Assembly: GCA_036583965.1 (NCBI GenBank)
Contig: JAZBQD010000030.1
Span: 55,739,551 to 55,803,550, forward strand
From: Prunella strophiata
Taxonomy: Eukaryota; Chordata; Aves; Passeriformes; Prunellidae
DNA length: 64,000 bases
Direction: 5' to 3'
Shown here: positions 39,738 to 53,365 of the stretch, in pieces
How positions within the stretch are numbered: the stretch's first letter is position 1
Layout: each line of letters opens with the position of its first letter
Position numbers and translations under genes: made by a program
The notes under the pieces: generated by a model
What the model was told of the DNA's origin: nothing
The model's input: only the letters and a program-made list of their open reading frames with translations
Database searches by the model: none

Positions 39738-40075
39738 GGGGCGGGCCGGGCCGGGACGGGGCAGACCGGGGCGGGGCGGCGGCAGGGGCGGCCCCCCGGG
39801 CGGTGCAGGTGCCCTGGCCGGCTGTCCCGGCGGCCGCAGCCCCCGCCGACAACGCCACCGCCAGCGGGAAGTGTCGCCCGTCGCCGCCCGGCCGCCACCG
39901 GAGTGCGGCTCCTTCGGGAGGATCGCGCTGCGCTGACCCCGGCACCGGCCGTGTGTGTGCCGGGATGCTGCGGAGGGAGGATCCAGCGGGAGTCAGAGCC
40001 GGCTGTAAGGAGGGACTGTCACGGGAACGCAGGACTGGGTCAGCCTTACCCGGCCCCATGACTGCCAGCAGGACA

Positions 40076-43000
40076 GGGCACAGCACGACGAGGAGGCGGC
40101 AGCTCGCTTGCAGTGAGCCCGTGGCTTTGCATGCAACAGCATGCAAAATGCTGCTCGGACATCCCCCGGATCCCCTTCCTTCCCTATCCCCATGACACTG
40201 TGCTGGCATCTGTCTGTGGTTAGTGCCCTGCAGAAGAGCGGGTGGCAGGGGACGTGCAGGGAATGCTCAGGCAGAGGGAGTCACGGCCCCAGGTGCATCA
40301 GCCAGGGTGTTCTCCAGTGGAGTGCTTTCCTTGTTCTTAGGAGGAGGATTCTAGCACTTGTCCTGAAGTCAGGTAAACCCGATGTTTATACATCATGCCA
40401 CAGCTACGGAGTGTTGCTCTTGTGCTGTTTCTTGCTCGTTTTAAATGTAAGCTGTCTGAGCAGCTAAAATACCAGTTCTGTTAAATACTCATTGGGGAAG
40501 ACTCTGTCATGTTTAGTTATGGCCAGAAATGCTGAAAACAGACATCAGGTGCTATTCAATGAGAATGAGTCAGGAGTTATGATTATGTTTGTGTGCTGAT
40601 GAAAATATTTAGAATTGGAAGAGTCAGGGAGAGGTAAGAAAAAACATCTCTGAAACTTTTCAACTTTTTCAGACATGCTGTCATTGCTCCTGCAAGATAC
40701 AAAATTAGAAAAACAATGTTCTAGACAATAAACCAGATTTGTCCACCTCTCCTTACCGACTGATATGGAGGCATTTATTTATTTTTGCAGTGAATCAAAA
40801 GAAGTTCTCATGATGAAGTTCAATTGTTGTTTATTCTGTGGCTTCCTCTTCTCTATGGTCTTCCTCTGTTTTTCTTTCTGCTAATAAAAGTGTCTACAAA
40901 CAATCCTTTTTAAAGACCATAGTGACACAGAGGGAAAGCAAGGTTAAAAAGTAGGGGACAAGGAGATAGAAGGGCATGACGTCAATAGCAGGAGCAGGAT
41001 GAAAGACAATGGATGCAAGGCAGAAGGGGGAACTGTCGAGGACGTGACTAGGCACAGCTCACCGCCCAAAAAGACAAGGACCTGGCCCTGCAGCTGATGT
41101 CAAATCTTTTGCTCAATCTTTTGCTACCCTACCTGTACCACACACATCCCCACCGAGCACTGGTGCTTGGTCTATAGCACAACCTGGCTTAGGGGCAAAA
41201 GGTGTTTGAGGTTAGGCTTGAATCTGTCCATTTTCTGAGCAATACAGGCAAAATAACCAAAGGCTAAAAGTCCTCTTGTGCCCTTCCTGTTGTTTTTTGT
41301 AAAGATGGTCAAGCAATCTCACAGCCTTTTGGGACAGGGTCTGAGGTCATGTCACAAAGAGCACAAAGGGGGATGAAGCTGTACAAGAACACTTGCATTG
41401 CTTGGGGCCTTGCTGCCACGAAAAGGGGAATGACCTGCCTCCTTCTTTTTTCTTGTGCTCCTGGCCTAGACCTTCCGCATGTCTTTTAAGCAGGTTTTTC
41501 TCATCTGCTGCTGAGATGAGAGATTATAACAGCAAAAAACTAATCCAGCAAGAAAGCGAGGTGTTATCTGTTGAATTGAGTTGAATGGGCTCAGCTCAGG
41601 GAGCTAATAAAAGTAGGGTGTGGAGAGGTAGGGGAAAAAACAACTGCTTCCCTGTAGTGACATAAGAATTTATCCCTGGAATTCTCTTTAAAATACTATC
41701 TTACACTCAAATTGACCATTTTCAGAATAATTTCTAGGCATGCTGAAGAAATTATTCTATAAACTTCCTTTCTTTACAGCCATGTGTTTGAGCAATCTTC
41801 TTTCCTTAAGACGACCTGGGCTTAAAACTACTTAGTTGTGTTTACTGCTCCACAGACTAATCTCTTAACATTTCTTTCAGTAAATATTCACATTTTCTCC
41901 TAAGCAGCCTTGATTCAGCTGAATGCAACCGAGACAGCTGGTGGATTTCAGTTTTCCACATAAACCATTAGCTTATACAAGAGGAAACAAAGATTCACTT
42001 TTATGCTTATTGGTTCTATGTCATGGACCATGTACATCCATAAATATTCTTGAAAGGCCCCAGCATGCTCCAGCTGAACCTGGCTGCACTTTTGCCACAG
42101 ATGCCAAAGGAGCAGCCCACATCTGGCAAAAGGAAGAAGTCACTTTTAAGTGCAGTGCCCTGAAACTCTGCAGGCTGACACGCCTGGCTGCTCGTGCTTA
42201 TGGCAAGAAACATCCAACACAACTCCTAATGTAAACCTCAGCTACTGAATCCCTCTCATTTTCTAGGCAGCCATCCAAGCTGTATTTAAAGTGAATTTCA
42301 TCTTGCCCATTCGACACAGTGTCTCCAGATCCTCCTCAGCTGGTGACGTGATGTTTACAGTGGTTTCCTACTGCATTTTTAACCTCACAAACTTGTGAGC
42401 CACACAGCTATTTAAATCAACAAATCCTGCCTGGAAACACACTTCAGGGAAAGGCTTTTAAAACAGGCACTTTGATATAGTCAAGCTGCAAGGCTCATGA
42501 AGTACTAGTTTTCTAAACAAAGCATGGAATGATTTGGGACACAGCACGTTGTGTTGCTACACCAAAGAGACTCCTAGAATATGTTTAAAAAAGGCATTGA
42601 TGCTGTAGGTTGAATAACCTAGTTGCTCCCAAAGCATGGCCTAGAGATGCCCACAGATCCATGAACAACTTCTGAGGCATTCATATAAAACAGAAAAAAA
42701 ACACCCAAAACAGAACAAGAAATTTATTGGTAACTGGCTACAATTCACAGTACAGGTGCAACACCATATGCACATACACAGAAACTGGAACTGCAGAGGG
42801 GGAATTTGCAAATCTGAAATGGCTGAAAAGTTTTTGTCTTATGAATAATTTCTTTTCACCTACTTCAAAGATCAAGAATAACCCAAAATATCAATTTTGT
42901 TGAGTAATACTGTATTCCCACAGTTAAAAACAAATGTGTTGTGAAACCTACACCTGTCTTCTCATTGGTATTGATACTAGACAAAAGCCAGAGTGCCAGA

Positions 43001-46000
43001 TCCCTGCCCATGGAAGCAGCCTGGAGTTTTGAATATTTAATTTCCACAAGTATTTTAATATTTATTAGTCTGTGAAAATAACAATTCTTTACATAAGTAA
43101 CAATACCAACTTGTTAAAGTAGATAATTTAAAACCTGTGAATGACAAACAACAGGCCCATCATTGCCAAACTTCTAGCTGAAGGAAGCAAGGGAACCCAA
43201 AATGAAGACAGCTGTCAAACAGAAAAACGAAAACTGCCAGAGGATGAAAAAGCACAGGTGCCAGCCAGACTGACACCCAGGGAAACCCAATTCCTTGGGC
43301 TGCAGAGCAGGAATAGATCAAACATCACCAGCATAACCTGTCTCCCTGTGCAGCACAGCACAACCCTGCCCTCAGGATGCTGATTTGAAGGGAGGCAGTT
43401 GTTGACACTCCAGCCTATTTTATCCTTCATGCTGCAAGTGGAATTGCCTATGTGAGTTAATTGCTAAACTTGTTTTGTAATGAGGAGAGCTGCCTAATTA
43501 AACCTTGTCAGAGATGAGCCATGCATTTTACATAGGCTGCCTAACTACCATCCAAGGTGTTTTGCTACTTTAGCTGGCAGCTGGGCTAAATAAAAGCCTG
43601 ATTGACCTGTAGCTCAATCCACACCATCAGAGGGAAGAGTGAGTGACCTACAGCAATATATTAATGTTGAAATATTGTCAAATAAAAAAATATTTTTTTT
43701 AGGCCAGAGGTCTTTCACAGGACTTTACTTCCTCTCCTCCCAACATGTTCTGTAGACCTTGAACTGGAACCTGGAATTTTGACAGATTGATGCATTTGCT
43801 TTTGGTTTTCTCTCTGCCCTTGGCTGATGCACAGTGGATGCAAACTCATGGACCTGCTCACAGCCATTCACAGCTGTGGCCTTGTAAGCAAACCATGCAC
43901 CTTCCTGCTGAATTCTGCCAAAACCTAAGCTCACTTTCTCTGGACCACTATCCTAAATTTTCTGCTTGTCAAATTAACCTCCTGAATGTGAACACAATAT
44001 GGTCTCTGTCTTTCAGTAACTAGAGGCAGGATCTCTTGGAGTTTTGAATGGATGTCTTTAAATAAGTTAATAACACTGAAACATATTTATGGCAGTTTGG
44101 ATTTAATCATTATTGTAGCTGGATTAAAAGTAATTTAAACTGATAAAAGTAGATTTGTAACCTATATTGATACACTGGCAATATAGAGTTGAAAGCTGAG
44201 CTTCTGTCCACAGTAAAGAGAGATGCAAAACCACTCAAGACTTTGAATGTTCTGGGTCAAGGGACTTTGGCTGAGCACTGCATGGGAAAGGGAGAGAAGT
44301 TCAGGTAAGGAGAGGGGTGGTAAGTGAGTAAATAAGAGATAAAGTCTGTAGTCATTTTCCTGCAGTGCAAAGGAGCCACCAGACAACAAGCAGAGAGAAG
44401 TGGACAAAAAGCCAAGAAAATGTAAGCAAAGGGACCACGGCAGTAAGCCAGGAGGGGGAGAGAGCCTGGCATTTGGAGTGCTGTGTGGCAATTAGAAGTG
44501 AAGAAATTGCCTCCATTCTGGCTCTGTTTTCAGGAAAACAAGGCTGTGCACATATCCTTTGCATGAAGAGGTTGAACACAAGACTCTGCACAAGGCTGAG
44601 TGGAGGAAATAATTTGTTCTTCTTCCATTAAGTCCTCCTTCATCCAAGAGGGTCCAGTAAAGATCCATTTTAAAGGGTAATGTTGCGGGGGGGGAAAGAA
44701 AAAAGCATACTTACAAATGCTAGGTAAGAAATTTATTTCCTGTGTTAGGTTGTGGGCTCAAGGTCAGGGCAGATCACTTTCTCTACCTCTACCTGATGTT
44801 GCTGCCACCATACCATATTTAAGGATCAGGAACTGGAGATGCTGAATTCTTTACTTTTCTGCCAGTTTTGCTTCAAAACCTTTCATGACTACCACTCCAT
44901 CAAGAAACTTGTACTATTTCAAATACAAATGGAAAACAGTTGTTGTTTTCCACCTAGTTTGGCTCTGAATTGTTGATAAATTGAGGAGTTACGATTGCTG
45001 GATACTGTGCTACTTTAGCAAAAAATGGCAATTTTGTCCAAGGGAGAAGGAATGTTCACTCAACAGTGAGTGATTATATACAAGAAAAAAATAAAAGGAA
45101 TTTAAGGTTGAGAGGTTGTATTTTATGAAAAATATCTGACAGACAAACCACATTGGAAGCAAATTTAAAGCCTTGTGAAGCAAAACATATAAGGGAAGTG
45201 CTATGTATTAAAACAATAAGATCATCTCTCCTAATTTGTCTCCTCCATTAGTAAAATAAAAGGTAGCGAATTTTTCTGGTAGATATATTTACTTCAATGC
45301 TATTTGCTCTGATTTAAAATTATGTATTTTGTATTTTTTCTGTTGTATTTCACTCACTCATGCACACAGAGCCTGCTTGGCTCAGTCATCTGTTACTTCC
45401 TATCCAACACTGTTTGTGGACTCTGTGTTTCCAGAGCCTTAAATCTTGCCAGGAAATAGAGATTCTAAATGGATGCAATTAATAACTACAATGGTAATAA
45501 AAAGCACTTGTGGCCAAAATACCTAGCCAAAAAGATACTGATCACGTCTAAAGGTATAAAAACCCTTCTTGCCAAAGAATTCAAATTAGATTTTCCTGGG
45601 AACACTGAATACCCTCTGGGTTTTGTGGTGTTTTTTTGGTTTGTTTTTAAAAATGTACATGGGTTTCCATTTTGTTGTTTCTACTTGTCCAATATTTGGA
45701 GTTTTCCATGGTGTGTTGCACCAATCTCAAAGAAACTTAGACCAGTATAGCCACAAGAACAGGGGAAGTTAGGAATGCAGGGGGTGCTGGGTGCTGTTCC
45801 CATCCATCCCACTGAAGCAAGCTACCAAAACAGAAAAAATCAAGACTCACTCTCCCTCCCATGCTCTGTTGGCTGACAGGCAGTAGGAGGCAAAGGGAGG
45901 AGCCAAGACTGCTTGTTTGCTGAAGGCATGTGGCTGCAGAGGTTAGAACAGGAGAGGAGCTCTTCAATTACTTGTGTTGCAGTAGTGGCAGTCATAGACC

Positions 46001-49000
46001 AGGACCCCATTGAGTCAGCCACCATACAAATGTGGAACAAAAGCAATAATCCTTGAGCTTTGGTTAGCCAGTAATTCATGCCCCTTTAAGGGATGGGGAT
46101 TTGCATGTTTATGGTGGGGAAATAATGTCTGAGTCCATTGGAGCCTCTCCTGTCACCAGTGCACAGGGGATTGCATAGATGGAAAGGAAGAATCAGTGTT
46201 ACAGCCAGTGACCACGTACTGCATCCAGCCCTTTCCTCTGAGTGAGGCAATTGCACTTCATTTTAGGAATAATTATTGAGCCCTGGGTATTTTCTCTGTT
46301 TTTCTCAGCTTCAAATAATTTTTGTGACAAGCCATAGCAGAATTCTGTTTTCGTCAGAAATGGAAGTTAAGTAAACCATGTTCTAATTCTCCTAGCCAGA
46401 GGGAGGATCTGAGACAGCAACTTCTTCCATATGCCCATTTTCTATTTTCAACTCTTATTTCATAAATAACAGGCTTTCAGAATTGCTCACTCCATACTGC
46501 CCAGCTCTACTAGTTGCATGTCTCCATCAGAGGACTTGCATCCAGAACTAGAGCTCAGAGCATTTACACAAGAGGGAGGCAGTTTAAAAAAATAAAACAT
46601 GAAACACCACTGCAAAGCAGAGGCTTTGCCACTGTAGACACTTTAAAACCACATCTCTGCACATCCAGATTTATCCTGCCATGGCACTGAGAAACATTTG
46701 TATTGTGCCATTGTATCCAGGGTTACTTGGGCTGTAGGTGCTCCTGAAAGCAAATTCAAGGAGCACACACCTACTCAACACTTACACAGCAGGGTGCCAC
46801 GCTTGGCACTTGACACAGAAATGAGTTTCCAGTTATTAGAGCAAGATTACAAGCCCTCAGTGAGTAGGAGGAGACAACAGAGGAAAAGAGGTGGTCACCA
46901 GAGATAGAAGTAGCTTATGTTTTTTGGAGGATCTCTGCAGCTAATTTATATCATGTACCTGGTCAAACCAGCACGGCCACTGCCCACTGTAGCCCTTGCT
47001 CCTCTCAGGGCTTCTGTCAATATGGTCACTGCTCATGAGAAGGTGTCTAATAACAAACACCCAAGTGCAGAGACAACTTTCTTCTGATCAGTTATTTGTT
47101 GCTGCCAGTTCCTCAATGCCCCTGTCCCCCAGCCTGGCTCCTCTGAGATGGCCAGGATTGTGAGAGGTTACCTGTGAAACTTGGTAGGGAGAGCCAGGCA
47201 TGGTCATTGCAAACCCAGAAGGATCACAATTTCTTCTAGAAAAAGCATACTTCCTAAGGTGGAAGGTGATTGAGAGGAACTTGTACCTTCCTTGAATGGA
47301 AGGCCATGTACAAAATGGCCTGACACACCTATGTGTGGACTGCTCAGCAAATCCTTGATTAGCCATTGCTGTCTTTTCACTGTCTATCCATCTGTAATTG
47401 GCAGACAACCAACCCACATTTGCCAGGTAAGGGTAGTACTAAGCTGTTGACCTGAATCTGTTCACAGAAGCAAACAGCAAGTGCCAGAGCCTGAAGTGGA
47501 GAGAGAGACTGGAGAAATACAGTGGGGAGAACATGAAAAGCTTTTAGCAACATATTGTCAGGTAAGCACAGGAAATCACATGGATATGCATCTTTCAGCA
47601 CAACTTCTTATAGTCTAGGTGGCACTTCAGAAGCAAAAAGGAAATCAGCCTTGCAGATCTTAGTACTGCAATAACTATTTTTAGATGTCTGGCATCCTGA
47701 GGTGTCCATAGCTTTGCACTGGATATATGGGTGCCTCTATATACCACAGAGCTGCCCAGTCTTCTGATTTTTTGTGAATTCATTGCCTATTAAAGCAGAA
47801 AGACTTCAGTGAAGGTGCAAGCTCCCAAAGAGAAGATGGATGACACCTATTGATATCACTATGGGGCTGTTGGTTGTTCATTGCTTGTCCCCTGGAGAAT
47901 CACCTTATGGGTCCTCAGTGTTCACAAATGACACAGCTGAGCCCTGTGATCCTGAGCAGTGCAGGAACAGCAAGGGACTGCTGACATTCCTATATCACTT
48001 TGGGGATGGATGCTCTGCAATGCCTGAGCTAATCACCAGTGCACAGCTCACCACCTGGAGTAGCCCTCCAAACCCCTGAGCAAACAAATGCTCTCTCTTA
48101 CAGATCCAAAGAAATTTATTCATGGCAAATCTAATGACTTCAGCCCAGTGGTTTGAATTTCCCTGGACATGTATTTAGACATGCGGGGAATGTGCTACTA
48201 ATAGAAAAGTTCCTCCAACTTCAGGAGCTCTCAGAGCTTATTTTAAATACAATCAAATGCATGGATTAGCTAACATTTGATTAAATGCCTCCAGTGACAG
48301 TTAACAGACTCCTTTGGTGCTTGATGCCTTTTGTGGATTCCTGGATGTCTCCTGCACTACTGTTTACAGAGTCTGGCCTCAGGCAGGTATAGTTGGCTGG
48401 CATTTACAGATAGGCTTTATGACAGTTTACTACATGTGGAATAAGCCCTCTTCTCAAACTAGGAGATCTCTGTGCTAGGCATTGTATAGGGAAAAGGAAG
48501 ACAGTTCCTGCTCTAGTCATTGCTTCCTCCCTTTTGTGTTGCTTTAAATATGAGCATTTATCATATGAAATCAGTCCTAAACTACCATGTATTAGTTCTT
48601 CCATCTTACTGCATACCTAAAATATGTCTAGGCAACCTCTCAAAACCTGAGCCTCCTCCTAAGTGCTAGCAGCACATTCTCAAATACTTTGTCTAGACTT
48701 GAAATATGTTCAAGCAGCAAAGTCCAAGTGGGGAACAGACAACATGTTTAGCTCACGATAAATTAACTGGAATGAAGGCTAATCTTCAAGGCTGACACGT
48801 TCTGCCTCTCTTCAACAGCCTGCAGGCAGGAATGGAGTTGAGTGAAACTTTCTGCACAGGACATGGGATTTCCCAAAAAAGCCACTCTGACATCTGTGGG
48901 TTTAAACATATTTTCCCAATATGTCTGTTCTCCAATGCTTTGAAATAAGTCCAACCAACTGCGCTCTCAACTTGAGATCCCCACATCAATGCCTACAGAC

Positions 49001-51159
49001 TGCTAGGTTATACAAACACGAGTCTAATTCAGATTTTTAAGCACATACAGAACAACGACCTCTCTCCAATGCCTGAAAGGAAGAAAAAATATAAGCATTT
49101 TCCTACATTCTTATGACAAAACAACACCTACAAGACTTCAGCGTTTTGTTACTATGAAAATATTCTGGATGCAAGGCTTCCCTCTAGTGGAAAATCCACA
49201 AACTTTTCATTAGGAGCTGCAGTTAAGGCACGGAAAAACAAATGCCATAAGTACATAGAATGTTGCTGTTGAGACAAGTGGCAAGTGCATTCATTCACAC
49301 ATGCCAACACGATTATGCTCAGCCTTCTGTGTCACACTTAACGCTTGACCTCTTTCTAGATGCTACAGCTGCAGAGATGTGAGAAACCGCCCCTTTCACC
49401 TTAATTGCCAGTTCAGGACTAAATGTTTGCTATCTATACAAGTATCAGGTCAGGATTTTCCATTAGGGCCTGGGTTTTGGAACAAGCTTATTTTCTATGA
49501 TGAGAAGTTTGTTAGCCTTAGGGTATGCCTGCCTGCCAGAACAGGAGAAGGAAAGAGGGCATACTGTGTGAGATGGCAGGACCCCATGTGAGATTAGATG
49601 CTGATTCCATGAGTTCCCTTGACATTTATGCTGTTAACACAATTATTTGGTTGGTGTAGGGATCAGCAATAGGAATTTTATAAAAGCCACTAGAAGCCAG
49701 CTCAAAACAAAAGGTTTTCAAAGATCCAGAAAACAAGACAGGTTAAGTAAATAAATGTACTGTAATTAATAGCAATCATATCAAGGCATCTACAGCTTCA
49801 CATCCAGACTGTAAAGGAAATTTGAAGGTGTTGCTAAGACTGGTAAAGAGCAAATGAAGCCTAATTAATTCATATAGCAAGAGATCACAGAATACTTCAC
49901 ACAATCATAGGGCTGCAGAACATCTGCTGGGGACGGGTGGCTAACCTAAGGTCAAGTCAGAATTGTGCCCAAGCCTTGTTGTACACGTATCCCAGTGGTG
50001 TTAGTCCCATATTCATGATGATGTATTCAGGAAGCACTGCTGCTACTCCTGTTGTTCTCAGCTCCTCCTTATGTGGTTTCACAGACCCTGAGGAAGGGCA
50101 CAGCCACAGCAGATCCAGACTGAAAGGCCAAGCCAGATAGGCAGCTTCTTACACCAGAGGTGCAATATTTTTGATACCCTGCTAGTCAGTGTGGATAAAT
50201 CCTCAGCCATGACAGCTCACAGTGCTGGCACAGTGTCCCAAGCAGCAGCAGCACCTGCACTGCAATGCAAGAAAAGCTGCCCTGCTTCAGACCACTGCTG
50301 CCACACCTCCCCTGCACTGGGTTCTGGCCAGATGAGTCTGATGAACTCATTAACCACCAGAAATCAGATCAGTCAAAACATAAAACAACTCTATCAGTTC
50401 ATGAAGCTCAATTTAGCTCAACACTCTGAATGATCGAATGCTGCCAGGCTTGTTTAGATAAATGAGGTCCTGCATTCTGCCAGCAGACTTGTGCTGCAGT
50501 TGTGTATTTTCCTCCTTTCTGCCTGGACGCCTTAAGGTGTTAGGGTCCACAGCACACTCTGCCCATCTGCAGCAAAGATGAAATTTGGAGGAGATCAGAC
50601 TGCCAAACATCTGTTACCCCAAGAAGTTCACAACTGCAGTGACAGCCCTGAGGAAAACTCAGCAGGCTGCATGCCTCCAGCAGTCCTAAGAGAAAACCAA
50701 ACCACTCACTGCATGACAGAAGACTCAATTTCCAGAATTCTCGTAAGTTCCTACAACTCTTAGCCTAGATATCAAAACTATTCATCTACATTATCAAGGA
50801 ATCCACTGCTGAAGAGGTACCCTGGGTGTTTTTGTTGAAGTCTGACTTCAAGTGTCAAGCTAAACAGCACAGGACTGGGTAAGCAGTCCTATCTAGAGTG
50901 CCACAGCCTTCTTGTTGAAGGCCTGAATTAAATCTCTAGCAAGAGATGTATTATCACTAAAAAAAGACAAGAATACACTGTATCACTTCATGTCTTCACA
51001 ATATGGTGCAAGTGGTTCCCAGGTGCTGCTGAGCCAAAACAATCCCATTATGGTCCCCACCTTTCCCTACCCAAGACATCTTTGAGCCAGTTGATCCACA
51101 GCAAACAGCACATACTTAAGACAAAACCACATCACCACTTCTCAGGATAGTGTGTTACT
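40076..51159. other. Intergenic between NAA16 and RGCC, no gene seen
   Basis: About 11 kb between the RGCC promoter and the NAA16 3' end. Open frames are all about 110 codons or shorter with no family features. A CTCF-like core (CCCTCTAGTGG) is present at 49180-49190. Enhancers or a non-coding transcript from the CpG island could lie here, but nothing in the sequence shows one. Confidence 0.7.
49178..49193. promoter_or_regulatory. Possible CTCF-like site
   Basis: The string TTCCCTCTAGTGGAAA matches the central part of the CTCF consensus (CCCTCTAGTGG) but lacks its flanking GC bases. It sits between the two genes. A short motif like this occurs often by chance. Confidence 0.25.
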
Positions 51160-51412
51160 ATCATAGAATGGTTTGGGTTGGAAGGGATCTTAAACACTGC
51201 CTCGTTCCAACCCCCCTGCCATGGGCAGGGCACACCTTCCCTTAGACCAGGTTGCTCGGAACTCCATCCAACCTGGCCTAGAACACTGCCAGGGATGGGG
51301 CAACCACAGCTTCTCTGAACACCCTGTTCAAGTGTCTCATTATCCTCACAGGAAAGAATTTCTTCCTGTTATCTGATCTAAATCTACTGATTGCAGTCTG
51401 AAGCTATTACTA
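51160..51412 (-). repeat. CR1 LINE 3' fragment
   Basis: The plus strand begins tcatagaatggtttgggttg and continues with the CR1 antisense hallmarks CCATGGGCAGGG, CCAACCTGGCC, AGGGATGGGGC and AAGAATTTCTTCCT. The element is therefore in minus orientation. It is 5'-truncated, as is normal for CR1, and lies just downstream of NAA16. Confidence 0.93.
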
Positions 51413-51569
51413 TTTATAGATACACATCTCAATCTGCTAAATAGTAATTTTTGCATAACTACTTACAAAGTTAACGTTAAACCACTGAATGTTGCAACTC
51501 AATAGAAAAAATGAGAATAATGAGTTAAAGTTTGATGTCCATAAATATGCAAAAATTCCAAACCAAAGG

Positions 51570-53164
51570 CAAATGTGTACAAAATAATTTATTACAGCAT
51601 AACATATGTTGGCAATATTTTACAGTGAATTTTCCTTTCAACAATTTTTTTAATCTAAACAGATGACACACAAAGGAGAATTTTAATTAGAACAGTTTAT
51701 TTGTCTTAATAAAATCCCCTCTTCATGAACTGGTATTTGCCTTTGAGGGGCTAGTTAATATTACTGAAATTATTTACATTGCAGTGAAATAAAAACAAAC
51801 CGAGATTGAATAATTCCATTACAGTTTCCAGAAATTTTCTGTACAAGCCACAGTATAATTATGTTTTGATAGCAGTCTTTATAGAATGTAAAGCTGTCAT
51901 GTGATACGTAGCCATTTTGTCTAGCAATGCTATGCTTTAAATAGGTATATTAGATTTAAACGTCCATTTTGATGTGTTGTATATTGAATAGTTAATGCAC
52001 CAGAATACAAAGTAAGAAAAAGGTTCATTATGATTTGTAGTCAGCCTCTTTGTGCTCCCTTAAACAGTTTTAAAATGTAAAACGTATTTCTCTGTTTTGC
52101 CTTGCAGCACCTACAGCAATAGCATTTAGGCAGGAGAAATTCTGGAGTATTGGCCATAATACTTAAGTAGGCAACTAAGACTTTTAATGGAGGTAATACA
52201 GCACACTCACCAGTGAGTTTTTATGATGTAGAGAAAAACTGTATTCCCCATTACTGTACCTTCTGCACTTGCACAAAATTGGAGCAGCTTTTTTCATCCT
52301 TGGTGTCAATAGGTGAACAAATGCGGAGAAACCAGAAGGAAGAAGAGGAAAGGGGAGATGGAACAAAGGACAAACAACAGTATTCAAATTCATTGTGTCT
52401 TCTCAGGGAATAGCTTCAGGATATTAAAACTTTAAAATGTTAAACTGACCATAAAACTAAGGAAACAATAGCTATTGAACACAAGGTAAAGGGAAAAGTT
52501 TCCAAAAAAGCCTTAGATATTTGTTGGTTTGGGTTTTTTTACACAAACCTAATCTTCATATCTGTCAACACTGGTTCCATATAAGACACACACCTGACAA
52601 AAACATGCAACCCCCCCAATGCTTTCATTGTTGCTGTGCTTCAAAAGAAACCAAACTGACCAAAGATTAAAAAAGAAATCCAACCAAAACAACCCAGAAA
52701 AAAAAACCCTAAAGAACAGTAAAGACAAAGAGGGCAATTCAAGCAGCACTTCAGTCTTAATCTGCTAAAAACTCTCAAATGATAATTTATTAACAAGATA
52801 TGTTCACATACATCTGCATATGTAACAACACTTAAGTGAAAGCAGTCTTTAATATCCATATTATTGTGAGGGAGGGCTGATGAATTATTAAAAGACTTAA
52901 ACCTGTACAAGTATAAACATGAAAAATGCTGATTAAAGATGTTTACATAAATATTGGCAGTTTTCATTGGGAGGAAAAAAACCTTAATAGCATACTCCAT
53001 TTAACTATCCAAATGTTTTGTTTTAGATACCTGTTAAAGATATTAAAATACAACCTGGAAAAGTAACCCTGATCTGTATCCAGCCAGCATGTCATGAGAG
53101 TCAGAGTTTCATATACATGTGTGCATGTAGGTATACACACACACAGGGGTGAGCACACACTCCT
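51570..53164 (-). other. NAA16: NAA16 3' untranslated region (approximate end)
   Basis: AT-rich sequence follows the NAA16 stop. Reverse-strand AATAAA signals lie at 52786-52791 (proximal), 51696-51701 and 51588-51593. I set the likely end just past the last of these. The true cleavage site or sites cannot be read from sequence alone. A CR1 copy lies about 160 bases beyond. Confidence 0.55.
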
Positions 53165-53365
53165 TCAGATTTCATTGGACAGCAAATCATGGTTAATGGC
53201 CGTGTGATTCACAGATGCAATGCTGCTGTTGTCTTCATTTGTGGCAGGCATGAAGGCAGATGTAAAAGGAAACAGTTTATGACAAGCTGCTTGATATTCT
53301 TCACATTGAGCATGGCAGCTTCCAAAACTGCCATCAAGCAACGCCTCAAAAACCTTTGTTAATGT
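53165..53365 (-). CDS. NAA16: NAA16 terminal coding exon and stop
   Basis: The coding part of the last exon (201 bases) follows a T-rich TTTAG acceptor. It encodes [15 protein letters not shown], a Cys-containing stretch ([18 protein letters not shown]), [12 protein letters not shown] and the C-terminus HDLLSNEI, then TGA. The ending agrees with the LANEI-type C-terminus of the family. Confidence 0.95.
   Translation of the reverse strand, partial: TLTKVFEALLDGSFGSCHAQCEEYQAACHKLFPFTSAFMPATNEDNSSIASVNHTAINHDLLSNEI

Larger units (their letters stand above)
39130..40075. promoter_or_regulatory. CpG island over RGCC promoter and first two exons
   Basis: This is the only strongly CpG-rich stretch in the window. 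It has many CG dinucleotides and several GGGCGG-type Sp1 boxes at 39735-39800. It covers the RGCC start, intron 1 and exon 2 and extends about 400 bases upstream. Long open frames on both strands here are a by-product of the GC content. Confidence 0.85.

Noticed and set aside
39334..40209. 200- and 187-codon frames in the CpG island
   Set aside because: Arg/Pro/Gly/Ala-rich frames produced by GC-rich promoter DNA and antisense to RGCC exons 1-2.
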